Shown here: positions 23,501 through 37,210 of the stretch, in pieces
Position numbering within the stretch: the stretch's first letter is position 1
How the letters are laid out: every line of letters begins with the position of its first letter
The notes under the pieces: model-generated
What the model saw: the letters and a program-made list of their open reading frames with translations, nothing else
Told to the model about the DNA's origin: nothing
The model's database searches: none
Assembly (NCBI GenBank): GCA_028551475.1
Contig: CM052355.1
Span: 27,245,580 to 27,309,579, forward strand
Direction of reading: 5' to 3'
Source: Casuarina equisetifolia
Lineage: Eukaryota; Streptophyta; Magnoliopsida; Fagales; Casuarinaceae
DNA: 64,000 bases
Position numbers and translations under genes: made by a program

Positions 23501-24193
23501 TCTTGCCAAGACACTTAGAGCTTTACACAACCTTTGGTACTATACCTAACCCTGTATTTTATACAGATATAAATATATAGAAGTGACACCAAGATAAGAA
23601 GGAGCTAAAAGGGAGAGGACCAACAAAAGATATCTATAAAGTGCTCTTTCCATTGTCCAACCAAGACCCAACAAGAGTTTAGAAATGCTTCCAGAAAAGG
23701 AATGAGAAACCATCCACTTTGCAGTGTTGTAGGCGCAATAATTTGAGCTTTCGTGAACTTTGATCACTCCAAAAGACAAATAACAGTGATTGAGTACATG
23801 TCCGAGTTCTATAAGCACGAGAAAATCTTCCTCAAAAGAATAACTATCCATATAATATATATGCATAAAGTAAAGCAATTTTCAGAGCACACCACAATGA
23901 TACCAAACATATCCCAAATAACATTAATCAACCAGGAAAGAGTGGGTAAGAACCAAAATCTCTGTACTATTGTTTCTCCATCCTTCTTCCGTTAACAAGC
24001 TTCGAAGGTCAAATACGAGCAGGGGAAGTAAATGAAGAACAGAATGTTCTGTTCTTCTTCTCTGACTTGTGAAGAATCATTGCACCGGACACATGTTTTT
24101 GTCTCTTGTGCTCAGAGAATGCTTCAGACTTGCTAAGCAGAGAGCCCAGGGAAGTTGCATCAAGCACGAAACAAAGAGTTTTTAGTAGATAAT
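20531..24193. other. Intergenic, AT-rich, no gene seen
   Basis: The first few hundred bases are presumably promoter of the minus-strand DUF789 gene. The rest is AT-rich with homopolymer runs. A degenerate block at about 22000-22300 loosely resembles the dispersed repeat near 9000-9500. The interval 24000-24193 may be 3'UTR of the next minus-strand gene. Short frames at 22991-23191 and 23546-23995 show no family features. Confidence 0.5.
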
Positions 24194-25032
24194 TTAATGC
24201 CTACTGTGGTGGTTTCTTTTCAGCAGGCCTTCCATTATGACCTTCTTTCTGTTCTCTTTGGACACTGCCTTTGCTAACTTTATCACGCTGTCTTGTCCCC
24301 CTTCACTCGTACGCTGGCAAGGCAAAAAGTATGCCCAAATCGAAGTGAAAACAATTGCGAAAAGCCTTCCCCACAAGACTGTGATAATGAGGCTAAGGAC
24401 AAGCAAGTGTACTGCAGAGCCGAAACTGGGGCAACCCATGTTCAAATCTTTTGGCTTCTCTTGGACTCCTTCATGGTCAATGCTATAATCTTTTCTTGTT
24501 ATGTCCGTCAAAGTCCTGGATAAGTTCTTTGTCTTTGAAATTGAACCTGAAGAAGATGGTGAACCAAAGGACAACGAATGTGATAACCGAGAACTGGTTT
24601 TGATATCTCGATCAACACAGGTATCCACCGATGATGCCCGATTAATTGTCTTGTCATCACACGAAACATGAGGCCCTGCGGAGTTCACCGAAGGACTAGG
24701 CTTCGGTCGACGACCTTTTGCATCTCGAACTCTCTTAGCCTGTAAACAAAAGGATGATATGGATTCTCATCACAAGGCCCCCAGAGACTACCGAAACTTT
24801 CACTATTCTGTACAGCAGATTGGGTTTAGAGACTAACCATCAAAGTTTCAAGCATCATGGCTTTAATCACCCGAGAGAACGTTGTTTTCATACCCTTCTT
24901 GTTACCCACACCGCTATACCGCAAAACTTGCCCGGCAGACCCATCACCGACAACTCCAGGCTCGAGAACCACTTCCATATCGACGCATGGTCGAAAACAG
25001 AGCAAGAACCTGTTTCTGGAAACGTTCTTCAT
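24194..25032 (-). CDS. Unrecognised plant protein with one predicted membrane segment, two exons
   Basis: Minus-strand gene with exons 25032-24838 and 24739-24194. The intron has GTTAGT at its start and TTTACAG at its end, and both exons join in phase 0, giving 246 residues. The N-terminus (RNRFLLCFRPCVDM) and the TFSRVIKAMMLETLMAKRVRD stretch across the join look like a small angiosperm family I remember without a known function. A Ser/Thr-rich middle is followed by a strongly hydrophobic segment (about residues 160-195, HLLVLSLIITVLWGRLFAIV) and a basic C-terminus, suggesting a membrane anchor near the end. No catalytic motif is visible. I give no function. The intron and composition make it a real gene rather than a chance frame. 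Confidence 0.8.
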
Positions 25033-28000
25033 CGTCCTCCGTATAACCGACGAGGCTGGTTAGGAAGTTATGAAGGGTATTCGACAGTTAGAAATGGTAT
25101 AAACCGTTGAAACTCGGAAAGAGAAAAGGAAACTGGAGGACTTCGTAGTGAAGAGGAGGCGAGAGAGTGGCAATGCCCGTGAGGGACAAGTAGGAGGACA
25201 TAACTCTGTTTTTATTTTGTTGGTGAAAAGGGGAGGCTAGTATTATTGCTTAGTTGATGAGATTAAGCATTGTGATTTGATAAAGGGCTAAAACAGCCGT
25301 CCATTTATGTTTTGACATTGTTCCGTTTGATGTTTTTTCTCCTCAAGTCAATGTTTGACAACTCGTTTATCACTTTATCTTATCTTCTTCTGTTGCTGCT
25401 TTTTCTGCGACCATCTTTATATTATAGCCACTGTTTGAGACAGTTCTGTTTATCCTATGGAATGATGTTCCTTTTTATAAAGAAAAAAGCTATAGAATTA
25501 GTTTCATCATTATGAGGTAATTGAATGATATATCAGCAGGCGTTCGATGCAGCTCTAGTAAATCTCATGTTCCTGCTCTGCTTCATGAACGTACTCTATA
25601 ATCTTATGATCAGGAAAGGTAAAGATTTTTTTTGTTGTACATGGTATGATAAGTGAAATCTTAAAATTGATTTTGTGTACGAGACAAAAGTTATACATTT
25701 CTTTACAGGAAAGTTTAGAATGAAAAAAAATATCTTTTTAATTTTAAATTAATTTTTAGATTAAATTTTAGACTTCTCAATATAATATTAGAATTTAAAA
25801 TTCAGTTTACTCCAACTCTTGCAACTTTAAAATTAATGATGTTTAATGTGTAAGGAAATATTTATAAAATGAGAGTTTCACATTAAAAAATAAAAAGAAT
25901 TTTTGAAGTGAAACTTAAATGAAAGAAAGACTATTTAATCTTTTAGTTAATTTTTTAACCTTCTAATGTACTATTAGAGTTAAGATTAAATTTGCTTCAT
26001 TTTATGTAACCTCAAATCTAATGCTGTTTAGCATGTTAAGACATGTACAAAATAAAAGTTCTATAATAAATATATAATTTATTGTAATGATATTTAAATA
26101 AAAAATATTTTTTAAACTTTTCAACTAATTTTTAGATTAAATTTTTTAACATTATGACATGTTGGTGCTCTTAATTCTCAAGCCTGTCATATTTTTTTGA
26201 AACAACATGAAGTTTCAAAGAAAAAGAAGACTATGAAGTCAATTTCCTTATTACTTAAGAGTCATATTACATATATTTGTTATATATATATATGTGTGTG
26301 TGCATGGCCATAATTAAAGGGGGAAAAGGGGATATAGAATACGGTGCAGATACCATATATTATAGGATGGTTTGTTCTGTTGATTCGGCCGACTAAATAT
26401 GGAATCAAGCACTAGTACAATTCTCAAGAATTATGAGAAATTTCTAGCTGTAAAGAACAATATTATGAGCAATACATATAAACAGATAATTGAATCTTAT
26501 TTCTAAAGTAAAGAAAATTTGTATACATTTGAACTTAATTTTCAGAAACTTTCGTCTTAGCGGATCATAGATAAAAAGTATAAAAAATAAAGTTGGAAAG
26601 TTTCCCTTTAAACGGACAAAAAGTCTGACATCAAACAGATGTGGATTAGACGATAAGGAGCTGAGCGACAGATGCTTAGACATAATAAGGTGAAAACGTA
26701 CAGAACCTTGGGCCTGCAACTTTGGCAGTCCGCCATAAAAGGATCTTGACAGCAATCTCACAGACCGGGAAAAGACGTTTCAGTAGATTTTCCTGCCGAC
26801 GATGGTTCGAACTTGAAAGGTATTACTAGAAGCAAGATTGATTCTGTTCCTTTAGAAGTTTGCCTGGAAACTAAGCCAATCTTATCTGTATCTCAGGAGA
26901 AAATCCTACACGGTCATATCCACTTAAATGTTGCAGGCAGTGACAACGAGAGGCCATTGGAATATGGATACAATTTGTCTCACCACCGCTGTAACATTAA
27001 TTGCTCTAACTGCATCGGATTATCATATAAAGATTTGGAATCCTAGAGTCATAAATTATTATAAAATATATCTATGAGTTTAGATATATGAAAATTGGAA
27101 GTTTTTAGTTCTTAGGTTTGTATTATCTTCTACGAGTAGAAGATGATGTGTGGAGGAGACTTTGATTTCTTATTTATTTTTGTAATAATAAGTTTCACAA
27201 TTTTTTTTATTTATGTATTTTATAAGATTATAAATTAATCCAAAACATAAAAGATTTGAATGGAGTTTGGTTATATATTAACAGTGTTTCTCATTTTTTA
27301 GTTTCTATTATTTTTATTGTATGTATATATCAGCAAACACATAATTAAATTAAGTGATTCTATCTAAACTTTATTTCAATATGTACATTCTTTTTCCTCT
27401 AACTAATTATTAGGAAATCCTTTCATCACTTACAACTTAAGATTACACAATTTCTTAACCACATACTAAAAGCCTCAAATCTTAGAATTAAAATTATATC
27501 ACTCGAAGGTTTTTCTTTGTAATTAGGATTATACCACCAAACTTTAGAAACATAATCGAGCTAACAAAGATCATTTCGATGTACAGAAATGATAACACAG
27601 AAATCAATTCTTCTTAATATAATTGTTTCCCCTTAAATTTTGTATCCGCTGGAGCACTAGAAATTAATCAGTGCCTCCCTGATTTTAGGAATAGTTTTTG
27701 CTCCGGTGCGGGATTGAAACGGCATCGTATGGAGCCGATTCAAATGAAGCGTGTTCCATCAAAAAACTGCCATTCCCCTTTTAACAAATAGCGCCAGACG
27801 TAATCACGGTTTGCTTCAGGGTTCACTCCTGCAACTTTTAACTCTTGGTTTCTTCACAAACTTAAACCAAATATCCTGAAATCATATCACGTCAATTCAA
27901 AAAGTAAGCAGAGTTGAATCTTGAATGTTAAACTCCATTTAAATACATATTGGGCACATGATTTAGCATAATGTTTTCACATTACTCATTATGCCAACCA

Positions 28001-28201
28001 CATCACACGCCCATATTCCTTTTGGCACATGCATGATAAATACTTGTATATATCTTAAATAGTTTTCCAATCATTTTACATAGATTAGTTAAACAAACAT
28101 CTTGTTCGTCATTTTGTCACGTTGTTATGTTTGGCATTGACTCTTTTGCCCACTGTCAGGTGTATCAATAATGTAAATGGGAGTGATTTTATAATAGAAG
28201 C
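25033..28201. other. Intergenic, AT-rich, dispersed-repeat fragments
   Basis: The first 200 bases should hold the promoter and 5'UTR of the minus-strand gene ending at 25032. From about 25690 to 26160 there are two or three diffuse copies of a repeat marked by tttaaataaaa...aacttttcaactaatttttagattaaatttt, related to the arrays at 59-61 kb and to 45.1-45.4 kb. A short TA/TG microsatellite is at about 26278-26302. No gene seen; the frames at 26444-26761 and 26813-27046 lack family features. Confidence 0.5.
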
Positions 28202-28920
28202 TTGTTACATCAACCAAGGCTTCCATTGTTTCAAGCATCGTTGAAAATAATGGTATTTCTAAAAGATAAATATTCATCTTTTTCCTCTAGTATTTTAGTT
28301 ACTTTGAAAAGAGAAAATAGGTTATGTGCTACAATAAATAATAATAATGTCACTTCAAATAAGATGGTTCCACAATATCTTTTGTTAGATAAGTTTCATG
28401 CTATGTTTCAATGGTCATGCTCTTTGTTTAATATTACAATACCGGGACCTTGGCTTCCTTCACCTCTAGATAATCATTTGAATGCTGTCAAACCTTTTAT
28501 GTGGAACAAGAGGAAGCTAGGTAATCTTTTCTTTAGGAATCACATCTTGAACCCGTAGGTGTCCAAGAATATTTGAGATTAGAGAATCTTCTCAACCAAG
28601 GCATGACTTTCTCAGTGGACTTTACTCAAGATCCTTTTTTGTTTGACCCAAGTTTAGGTATATCCATGCACGATTTTACCATCTTTTCAAGTAAAAGTAG
28701 AGGCCATGTCTCCTATGTTGTTTTCAAGTGAGGATCCTAATATAAGAATATCATATTTTGCACTAGATATGGATATGGACTTTTCATTAATTTTTGCACA
28801 AGCTATTAATTTAGCTAATGATCAATTCTTGAACAGCTTAAACAATAAGGAAGTTGCATCACTTTCATGGTTAAACTTAGATGAAGATATCTCATAGCAT
28901 GTTGCAGATGGCAATGTAGA
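28202..28920 (+). other. Coding-like relic of unknown origin
   Basis: Two plus-strand open stretches (28202-28558 and 28706-28897) are unusually long for DNA this AT-rich and are separated by a frameshifted region with several stops. Together they could encode over 200 residues, including a Trp-containing PGPWLPSPLDNHL stretch. I do not recognise the protein. It ends 40 bases before the 5' LTR of the copia element, so it may be part of an older element or a broken host gene. Confidence 0.3.
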
Positions 28921-28961
28921 AATTAATAAGGAGTTAGGATAAATAGATGGATACACATTCA

Positions 28962-29186
28962 TGTTGAAATTTGTAATATATTGTGGCCCATTCACTATGT
29001 TTTATGGGTTATTTTCTTATGATGGCTTGTTAACTAACAAGCTTATTAGCTCTTATTTGAGCTCATACTTAACTATAAAGATACACTAGATTTTTAATTG
29101 ATTCAATTGTAAGTGTACATAGCTATTGGGTGACTTTCCCATAGATCTTTTTTTCTTGTATTTTCTTTGTTTTTATACATTTTTCA
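28962..29186 (+). repeat. 5' LTR of copia element
   Basis: Starts TGTTGAAAT and ends near TTTTTCA. It aligns with 34183-34405, sharing for example cattcactatgttt, ggttatttc/cttatga and agtgtacatagctattggg. A degraded primer-binding site (ttgatatctaaaaaggtta) follows. The two LTRs differ at many positions, so the insertion is old. Confidence 0.8.
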
Positions 29187-32100
29187 ATTTGATATCTAAA
29201 AAGGTTAAGATAACAACATCCTTCATTACCTTCCTAAGACAAACTAGATGAACATTTGCCATTGGAGGCACTTTATTTCTCTACTTTTCTTAAAGGTTTT
29301 TTTGTACTTCTATTTAGCCTGTTCGTTGGATATTTTTACATGTGTTGCGTTCCACTTGCATTTCATTGTATTTGGCTTTGAAAGACACAACCTGACTAAC
29401 ATTTCACTAACCACCATATGCTTTGACCATTTTGCCCTTTACTTTCCAAAGTTAAAGGGCCATGACTTTGACTTCTCTAGAACAAACACTTATTTTGACA
29501 CTAAATCCTAATCCAATCCACACCATGGCATTTATCAACCCATACCATGATCCATACTATTTCTCAACAATAAATATACTTGGAGCAACTTTTGTTATTG
29601 AAATATTGAAAGATGAAACCAACTATGAGCTTTGGAGTAATCAAATGGAAAACTAGCTCATGGCTAAAAAAAGGTTGAGATTCATCAATGACCCTTTTAC
29701 TTGACCAAAGTCAAACATACAGAGGAAAAAAGCCTAGGATCTTTACCATTTTGTTGTTCAAAGTTGGTTTGAAAAATTAATATGCCATGATTCGGTTTTT
29801 TTGGTGTCTTGAAGGAAAAATATAAAAATAGTTAGGATGCTTTCAAAACACTTTTTGGTACTTTTACTAGTACTCAAAGATATCACCTACTGGCACTAGT
29901 TTAAGAACAAAACGCACATTCCCACTATCATTGAATACTGAATGAAACTTAGCAACTTGTAGCTTGAAATCAATATGGTGGAACCCTCAATCTAGTGTCA
30001 TTGTGGAAATTTTGCTGAGTAAATGAATGAGCAAATGTAAGAATTAAGGAGAATAGAATTATGAATTTTTCTTGGGATTAGCAAATAAGTTTAGAAATTA
30101 CAAAATAAACATTTTGTTCAAAGAGCCACTACCTTCTTTTGATGATACCTTCAACTTGGCAAAGGAGGACGAACATTCGGGTAGAAAAGAGGAAATTGAC
30201 ATTGGTGAGCACATTGACGTCCTTGTGGTGTCTTCCTCAGTGCAATTTGGGCAATTGAAAGCAAAGGGGAAAATAAATGTGAAGGGGAGAACTATATACT
30301 CCCATTGCCACAAATTAAGCCACTTTAGGGAATAATGTTACCAAATTGTTGGTTATCCTCCTGGGTAGGTTTCAAAGGAAAAAAGAAAGAGAACCTCTAG
30401 TGGACAAGCCTTCTAGGTCGGCTGCACTATTGGAAGTGACAAGAACTCCTCTACATGACTCATCTTTATATGCTTGTGCATGACCTAGTTTTGGTGAAAA
30501 AGTGGGTAGGCCTCCTTTTTGGGCTTTAGTAGGCGACAATAGTTGGGCCTAATTTATGGGTTCTAGCTACAAGTCCGCAAGATCCAATCACAAGCCTAAC
30601 CATTTTATTAATTCCCAAGCCCTTTACATTTATTACTTAGGGGCAAGTAGGCCAATTCCCATCACAAAGGGCCTTCACATGGGATGAAAGCTTAAAATCA
30701 TTATGGATCTAGTTTTCAAGCCCCAAATCAATAGCAATAGTTGGGCCATTAAGAGTTAACTCAAGAATACCTTATTTGGAAGCACCATGATATATCTCAT
30801 AGGCCCATAATTTCTAGGTTCTTTATTCAATTTGAATCAAATTTAAAGCAACGTTGGCCTTTTAAACATTGGGAAATTATGAAGGTATGATACACCTATC
30901 AAATTTTAATTATCCACCGATTATAGATTTAGGTGCAAGTGACTATGTTATGTGCATTTTAAATTCTCTACATTTTTATCATTCATGCTCATCTCAATTA
31001 TTGCTTATTAAGTTGTTTGATAATATATATGTTTATGTCACTCACATTAGACATGTGTGACCCATAAAATTGATACATTTGAATCGTGTCTTTTTCATAC
31101 CTTGGTTAAAACTTAATACGCTTTTAGTTAAAAAATTACTTTTGACCAAAACTACATTATCACATTTTTTGATAATTTTTACATTTTCTAGGATTGTATG
31201 ACTAGGCAAGTGATTAGAATAGGTAAAGTGGTGCGAGGGTTTTAGTTTTTGCAACCCATTTTTTTTAATTATCTCATTATATTACACATGTTTTGAACAA
31301 TATTCTTTCTTTTTTGTCTTGTGTGAATGTGAACAATTTGCGTAATAAAAAAACTAATTTCAACTATATTTTTTAGCACAGGTGTTTAGGATACAACTCC
31401 TAAAAATATTATTTCACATATAGGAAGCACATAGAATGCCTTGAACTTTTTATTTTTTTTGCTTTATTTGTTTATTGGCAAAGTAAACTTGTTCTATTTT
31501 TTTCACAATGTCAAAATTTTAGAAACGTTGTTTTTGACCTTGTGCATATAGATTTATAGGAATCCTATAGGGAACTCAATCATGATAAGTCACATTATTT
31601 TTTAACTATTGTTGATAATTTTTCACGAGTGATTTGGACTTTTCTTTTGCATTTCAATGATTAAAATTTTCCCATCATCAAGTCCTTTATTTTCATCATT
31701 CAAACTTAACATAGTATTTTAATCAAGTGCATTCGCTTTAACAATGTCATAAAGTTTTTTTTTTTTGCTACATGTTTTTTTTTAACATCTTAAGAGATAT
31801 ACGATAAAAGATTTTGTATATATACTCCCCAATAGAATGGGATAATAAAGCATAAGCATTGTCATTTGTTAAACACTGTGCAAGCTTTGATATTTTAGGC
31901 TCACATCCTTACATATTTTTAGAATGAATGTATATTGACAATTACTCATATTATTAATTAGCTACTTGGTGTTAGACTTGGGAATCACCTTCTTTTTGAG
32001 ATATTGCATGGGAAATCACCTTTATTGAATCATTTACAAGTTTTTAGGTATAAATGTTATGCCACTAATTTGTACCCTAAAGATTAGTTCTCTCCTAGGG

Positions 32101-34182
32101 CCATACCATGTGTGTCTCTTAGTTACTCTTCACTTTAAATGAGTCACAAAGTTTATGATTTAAATGATGGAAAAAATTTTATGAGTCATGATTTCATTTT
32201 TTATAAGTATGATTTTCCTTTTTCCCAAATTCTTAGATTCACCTTATGATCCATACTTGAATTAGGTTACACCAATTCCAAACATCATTTAGTCATGTGA
32301 TTTGTTATTTACTCCACCATAGCCATTTCCAGACATATCATAGACACTACATGAGGAGACACCTTTGGTTTCATCCTTAGGTACACATTCTTAGCCTATT
32401 GATCCTCCTCAAACTGTCATAGATAGCCAACCTTTTGGCCAACCTCCAAAGCCTACTCTAGAATAGTCACCACTAACTATTCGATGGTCACCATGACCTA
32501 TACGTCCCCCCATTTAGACTATTAATTATTTATGTTTGACCACCTCTATAGGATCAAAAAGTTGTTATCTTATATTTAATTACATTTCTCTTGATCATTT
32601 TCACCTATATTACAAGAACTTTATTACCTCAATCTCGACAATCATTAAACTCGAGGCATATTGTTAGGTTTTTAAGGACAACCATTAGATTAATGCTATG
32701 GATAGGGAATTGTCGGCCTTTAAGGCCAATCATACATGGGATGTTGTAATACTTCCACGTAGTTGCGAGGCCATAAAATGTAAGTAAATATACAAAATGA
32801 AATATTGTGCAAAAGGTACCATGGAGAGCTTAGTGACCAAAGAGTACACACAACGAGATAGTATAGATAATGATGGAACTTTCTCTCTAGTGGTTTATTC
32901 AGTGATTATAAGGTCAATTATAATTATTGCTTCCATAAAAAATTAATGCCCTCATCAGTTAAATGTACAAAATGCCTTCATGCATGGAGATTTGATGAAA
33001 GAGGTCTACATGTAACTTTCACTTGGTTTTTCTACTCAAAAGGAGTGATCAATGTGTTACTTGAGGAAGCCATTATATGGATCAAAATAAGAGTTAAGGC
33101 AATAGTGTGTCAAATTTATAGAGGCATTTCTTACAGGAGGTTTTTGTCAACCTCAACATGATTATGTGCTATCCAACAAATGAACCAGGAATTCATTCAT
33201 CATCCTTTTATTCTATATTGATGACATTTTAGTGATTAAGGATAACCTTGCTACAATTCCAAAGCTTATAAGATATTTACATTTAGTATTTTACATAAAA
33301 GATCTTGGAAGTATTTCTTTGGGAGAAAGATTGTCTATTCATAAATAACATATACCTTAGTCAGCTTAAGTATGCATTAAAGCTAGTTTTAAAAGCTAGA
33401 CTTAGAAGGTTAAAATTTGTCATCACCCCTTTGGAGCAAAATGTAAAGTTAACCACATCAGAGTACAATGAAGGAGATTTTAAGATGAGAGATGATCCTC
33501 TTCTAAAGGATTATAGCTATTATCATAAAATGTTTGGGAGAGTTATGTATTTGACTCACATGTGACCAAACATTTGTTTTGTAGTTTAACACTTCAATCA
33601 GTTCACTCATGCACCAATATACTCATACATGAATGTAGCTATGCGATTGTAGAAGTGCATTAAAGGGACCCTCAAACTTAAGTTATTTCTTTAATCTTTT
33701 ATCAAAGTTGGAACTCATTGCCTCTTGTAATTTAGATTATGTGACTTGTCCCATGTCGTGAAAATGTATGATAGGTTATTGTATAAAGTTAGGATATTAT
33801 CTTATACTAACTATATCAAGAACCTTAATCGAGTTAGAGTATAAAGCTATGAGATATACTGTTTGTGAGATTATTTAGTTCCTAGGATTTTTTTTGGACC
33901 TTGGTGTGGCTACTCCTCATCGAGTTCTACTTTTTTGTGATAGTAAAGCAACTAGACACATTGGGACAAATATGATCTTCTACTAAAGAATGAAGCACAT
34001 TGAAGTAAGTTGTCATTTTGTGCATGAGAAAACCCAAAGAGAGATTATAAAGACTTGTTATATTAACATGTAGGAGTAGCTTGTGGACGTATTTACTAAA
34101 GCATTATGTAACATACAACATCATTTCCTATTATCCAACCTTGCAATAATTGACTCATACAAGTCTCTAACTTGAAAAAGAG

Positions 34183-34405
34183 TATTGAAATACATAATTT
34201 GTTGTGGGCCATTCACTATGTTTTTTTGGTTATTTCCTTATGATGCCCCATTAGTTACTAACATGCCCATTAGCTCTCATTTGAACTTATACATAATTGT
34301 AAAGATATACTATATTTTAACTAAATGTAAGTGCACATAGTTGCTAGGTGACTTTACCACAAATCTTTGTATCTTGTATTTTCTTTGTTATCATGCATTT
34401 CTTCA
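34183..34405 (+). repeat. 3' LTR of copia element
   Basis: Counterpart of 28962-29186, starting TATTGAAAT (first base pair of the terminal TG lost) and ending CTTCA. No clean target-site duplication can be read outside the two LTRs. Confidence 0.8.
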
Positions 34406-37210
34406 ATAGTTCATGACTAACTGAAACATGAAAAACATGTTAGTGGGAGAGAACTGTGGTGCATGCATAGTGCTAGAAGACGATGAGTGTGCATGATCCA
34501 TCAATGCACTTGTAGAATCACAAATATATAAGGATATAGCTTCAAGACCAAAATTTATAGGTTCATCCCACTAAGTTAAGCTTTTTAAAGATTGAAAGGA
34601 CTCATGAATTTGTAACTTCAAATTCTCTGATTTGGTCATGAGTTGCAACATGGAAGTTAAATGACTATAGTTGTTTCTTTAGTGCAAGTGGGTTGAGTTT
34701 GTGATATGTTTGGTGCCTATATAAAGGCATGGGTTTTGTAAGCTAGACAATCAAAGTTTTAAAGTTTTATGGAGACTTAGATTTGCTTCTTTTATCTACA
34801 ATATCACCTTTTCCTCTCTCTTGAGTTGTCGTCTATCTAGCCTATATCTTCTCTTATTCTATCATTGTTTTATCTAGATTTATAATTTCATTTAGCACGT
34901 CTTCTCATAATTTTATTTTTTTGTAAATAATCTTGTGATGAAGGCATTTGATTCATTAAATTGGCAAGACATATTCAATACTCATTATCTCATACTATGA
35001 GCATAGTTATAATCATCAAAGTATTGCATTTATCCTAACAAAGTTCATATTAGTAACACATGAAATGACCATCTTTTACCGAAAAGATAACGAGTTCAAG
35101 TTCTTGCATACCATGATTAGGCTTGTCTTCACGAGTGTTGTATTTTCCAATAAGCTTATGAACTCTCAAAAAAATTCCTCCCTATGAACTTGCCTTGTGG
35201 AATTAAAAAGCATCATGCAACCTTTAAGCATTGGATTTAGATCTTGATTATTTTATTTGCTAAACAACTATTAAACTCAAGTCATTTAGGCAATACAGAA
35301 ATTATCAACACAGTTTCAGAACTTAAAGAGTGATGATACGCAGATCTTGCATTTGCATCAATAATCTTCGACTCAAAGGACACTACTTTTTCTCCTTTAT
35401 TAAGAATAACTAAAAATCCATTTAGTATGTGATTAATTATATAAAAATTACCTTATGTTACTTGAGCATATGGGTATAATATATTTCTACTTTTTATTTT
35501 TTGGTAGTTTCCGAAGCACACATATTCTATAGGTCTTATCCTACAAAAAGGAATAAGGTATAGTTTTAAATTGGACCTTCATAATGTTGCTGTTAGGTGC
35601 ACATAACAGTTTAGTAGGTACGCGCTTTGGTCTCGGAAAACTGTGTCGGAGATATGATTTTTTATTTTTATTTGGCTATTACTGAGCCTGCAGAGGTCAT
35701 ACCTGAGCAACTGTGTAAGGCCTATCAAACATGCCCTTCGTAACTATGAACGCAGGCAATGAAAATGGAACCCTTTGAACTCTTTGCTTGTTGTCTCACA
35801 AAATAAGAAAGTTATGATTCCTAAAAATCGAAAAAAAAGGCATTAAAATTTCATCGATCAAATTGGCAATTAGCATATACACTTTGTAGATACAATACTT
35901 GGATGAACATAAAAGACACTACTGGCTGTTGGCGTTGGCAGATAAAAGTCCACTATATACTATCCTTTGGGCCTGAGAAAAGCACGGCTTTTGGCAGCCC
36001 AATGTACTGCCATAGCTTAAAACTGGAGGAGATAGTGACCTAATCAGTGCGTCATGAAAACAAAGAAGGAAATATTCGTGATGAACAGCTTATGTTCATA
36101 TTGTCCGTTGAACAATAAAACGACCAATGAGGCTCTAATTGAGCTGACTGAAGGAAAAATATTAAACAGTTAGTTTAGTTCATTTAACTTTATTTTCAAT
36201 GAAAGTCAATTTTGGTCTAGCAATACTTAAATAAGTTATTTAACTCAAGTCAATTCGTGTTCTCAAGTGAATGTCAACTACTTAAATGATCCATTTGCTT
36301 TTTTCTTACCACAATATACTAATAGTTAGTTAAGTAATTATAACGCATAGTTTTTTTTTAAGGTGATTAGATAAATTATTTTTTCATTTATGAAATTACT
36401 TGATACAACATAAGTAAGCTGAATTATATCATTAAATTAAATATATAACTTATAGTTTGAATAGAATCCTAACATATTTTACATACGCATATCTATAATT
36501 AAATATTGTAAGCATTAAGGCTATAACTATCGTACTAAGAAAATAATTTCTTTTGTCTTTTGACTTAAGCAACCTTCAACATACATTAAAAAAATAATAT
36601 AAGAATAACAACAAAGAAGTTAATGGAGTTCATATTATTTCACATGAAGTTCTACTAGATTACACAGGCTCAAGTCATTTAATAATGACTTTAGGTTTCT
36701 ATTTTAAGTAGATTAGTTAATAGAAAAATCCAACTTGAGATGACTTCATGCAATTCAAGTTTGAGATATCTAAAATCCATTCAAATATTTGCAATGTTAC
36801 GCGGTTTGCTATCATATTCTTTTATTGTACTTGCACAATAGATTATTACTCATTCAGCTTCTGGAAAAATGTGGTTCACATTTTTGGAATCTTATTATAT
36901 ATTAAAAATATTTCTAGTCAAAGTTTCACATGGAAATATTTAACGTAGGCTCTTGAATGCAAGAGGCTGTGGAACAAACTTGATGTCCTCTACCAAAGGT
37001 AATAAATGGGCAATGGACTTTGGGGTTGACTTAAGCCGATGAACCTTCCTCTGTACTGAACCAAGCTTCCAACTTCGAACTACACGACGTGCATTTTCTT
37101 AATTCTTTTTTGTTTTAACATAGACTTCGTAATGATTTTTAAAGTGTGGAAGCATGATTCTCATTGGCATGTTAATGTAAAAATTAAATATTGGATTCCA
37201 TCGTCTGCGA
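34406..37210. other. Intergenic, possible LTR fragment, no gene seen
   Basis: At about 34440-34930 the sequence has the look of an LTR or transposon promoter: a tataaagg box at about 34722, then a pyrimidine-rich stretch, but no partner copy or coding region is present. The rest is AT-rich DNA with no supported feature. Confidence 0.35.

Larger units (their letters stand above)
28962..34405 (+). mobile_element. Ty1/copia retrotransposon, full length but decayed
   Basis: LTRs of about 225 bases flank 5 kb of broken gag-pol in sense orientation. In order: gag near 29524-29700 (Met start, then a TNYELWSNQM motif typical of copia gag), a CCHC zinc knuckle at about 30297-30345 whose first Cys is Tyr and which contains a stop, protease at 30914-30943 (IIDLGASD, normally IIDSGAS), integrase pieces about 31520-32110, reverse transcriptase from about 32780 with FYIDDILV at 33211-33234, and RNase H about 33930-34170 (CDSKAT, then KHIEVSCHFVHEK). 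A purine run (GAAAAAGAG) precedes the 3' LTR as polypurine tract. The order protease-integrase-RT-RNase H is diagnostic of copia. Many stops and frameshifts; inactive. Confidence 0.9.

Noticed and set aside
23546..23995. Overlapping frames on both strands at 23546-23878 and 23753-23995
   Set aside because: Composition is typical of AT-rich non-coding DNA, with no motif, splice structure or duplicate to support a gene.
26278..26302. TA/TG microsatellite, with others at 38999-39017 and 49658-49669
   Set aside because: Ordinary short simple repeats for AT-rich plant DNA; only the one near MYB 2 is noted, as a possible TATA element.
30072..30335. 87-codon open frame that could look like a small host gene
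   Set aside because: It ends in the degraded zinc knuckle of copia gag and lies between the LTRs.
32946..33565. Open frames of 71 and 86 codons
   Set aside because: They are pieces of copia reverse transcriptase around the FYIDDILV motif.
28950..34415. Target-site duplication around the copia LTRs
   Set aside because: Bases outside the LTRs (attca left, atagt right) do not match cleanly; either an end is misplaced or it has decayed.
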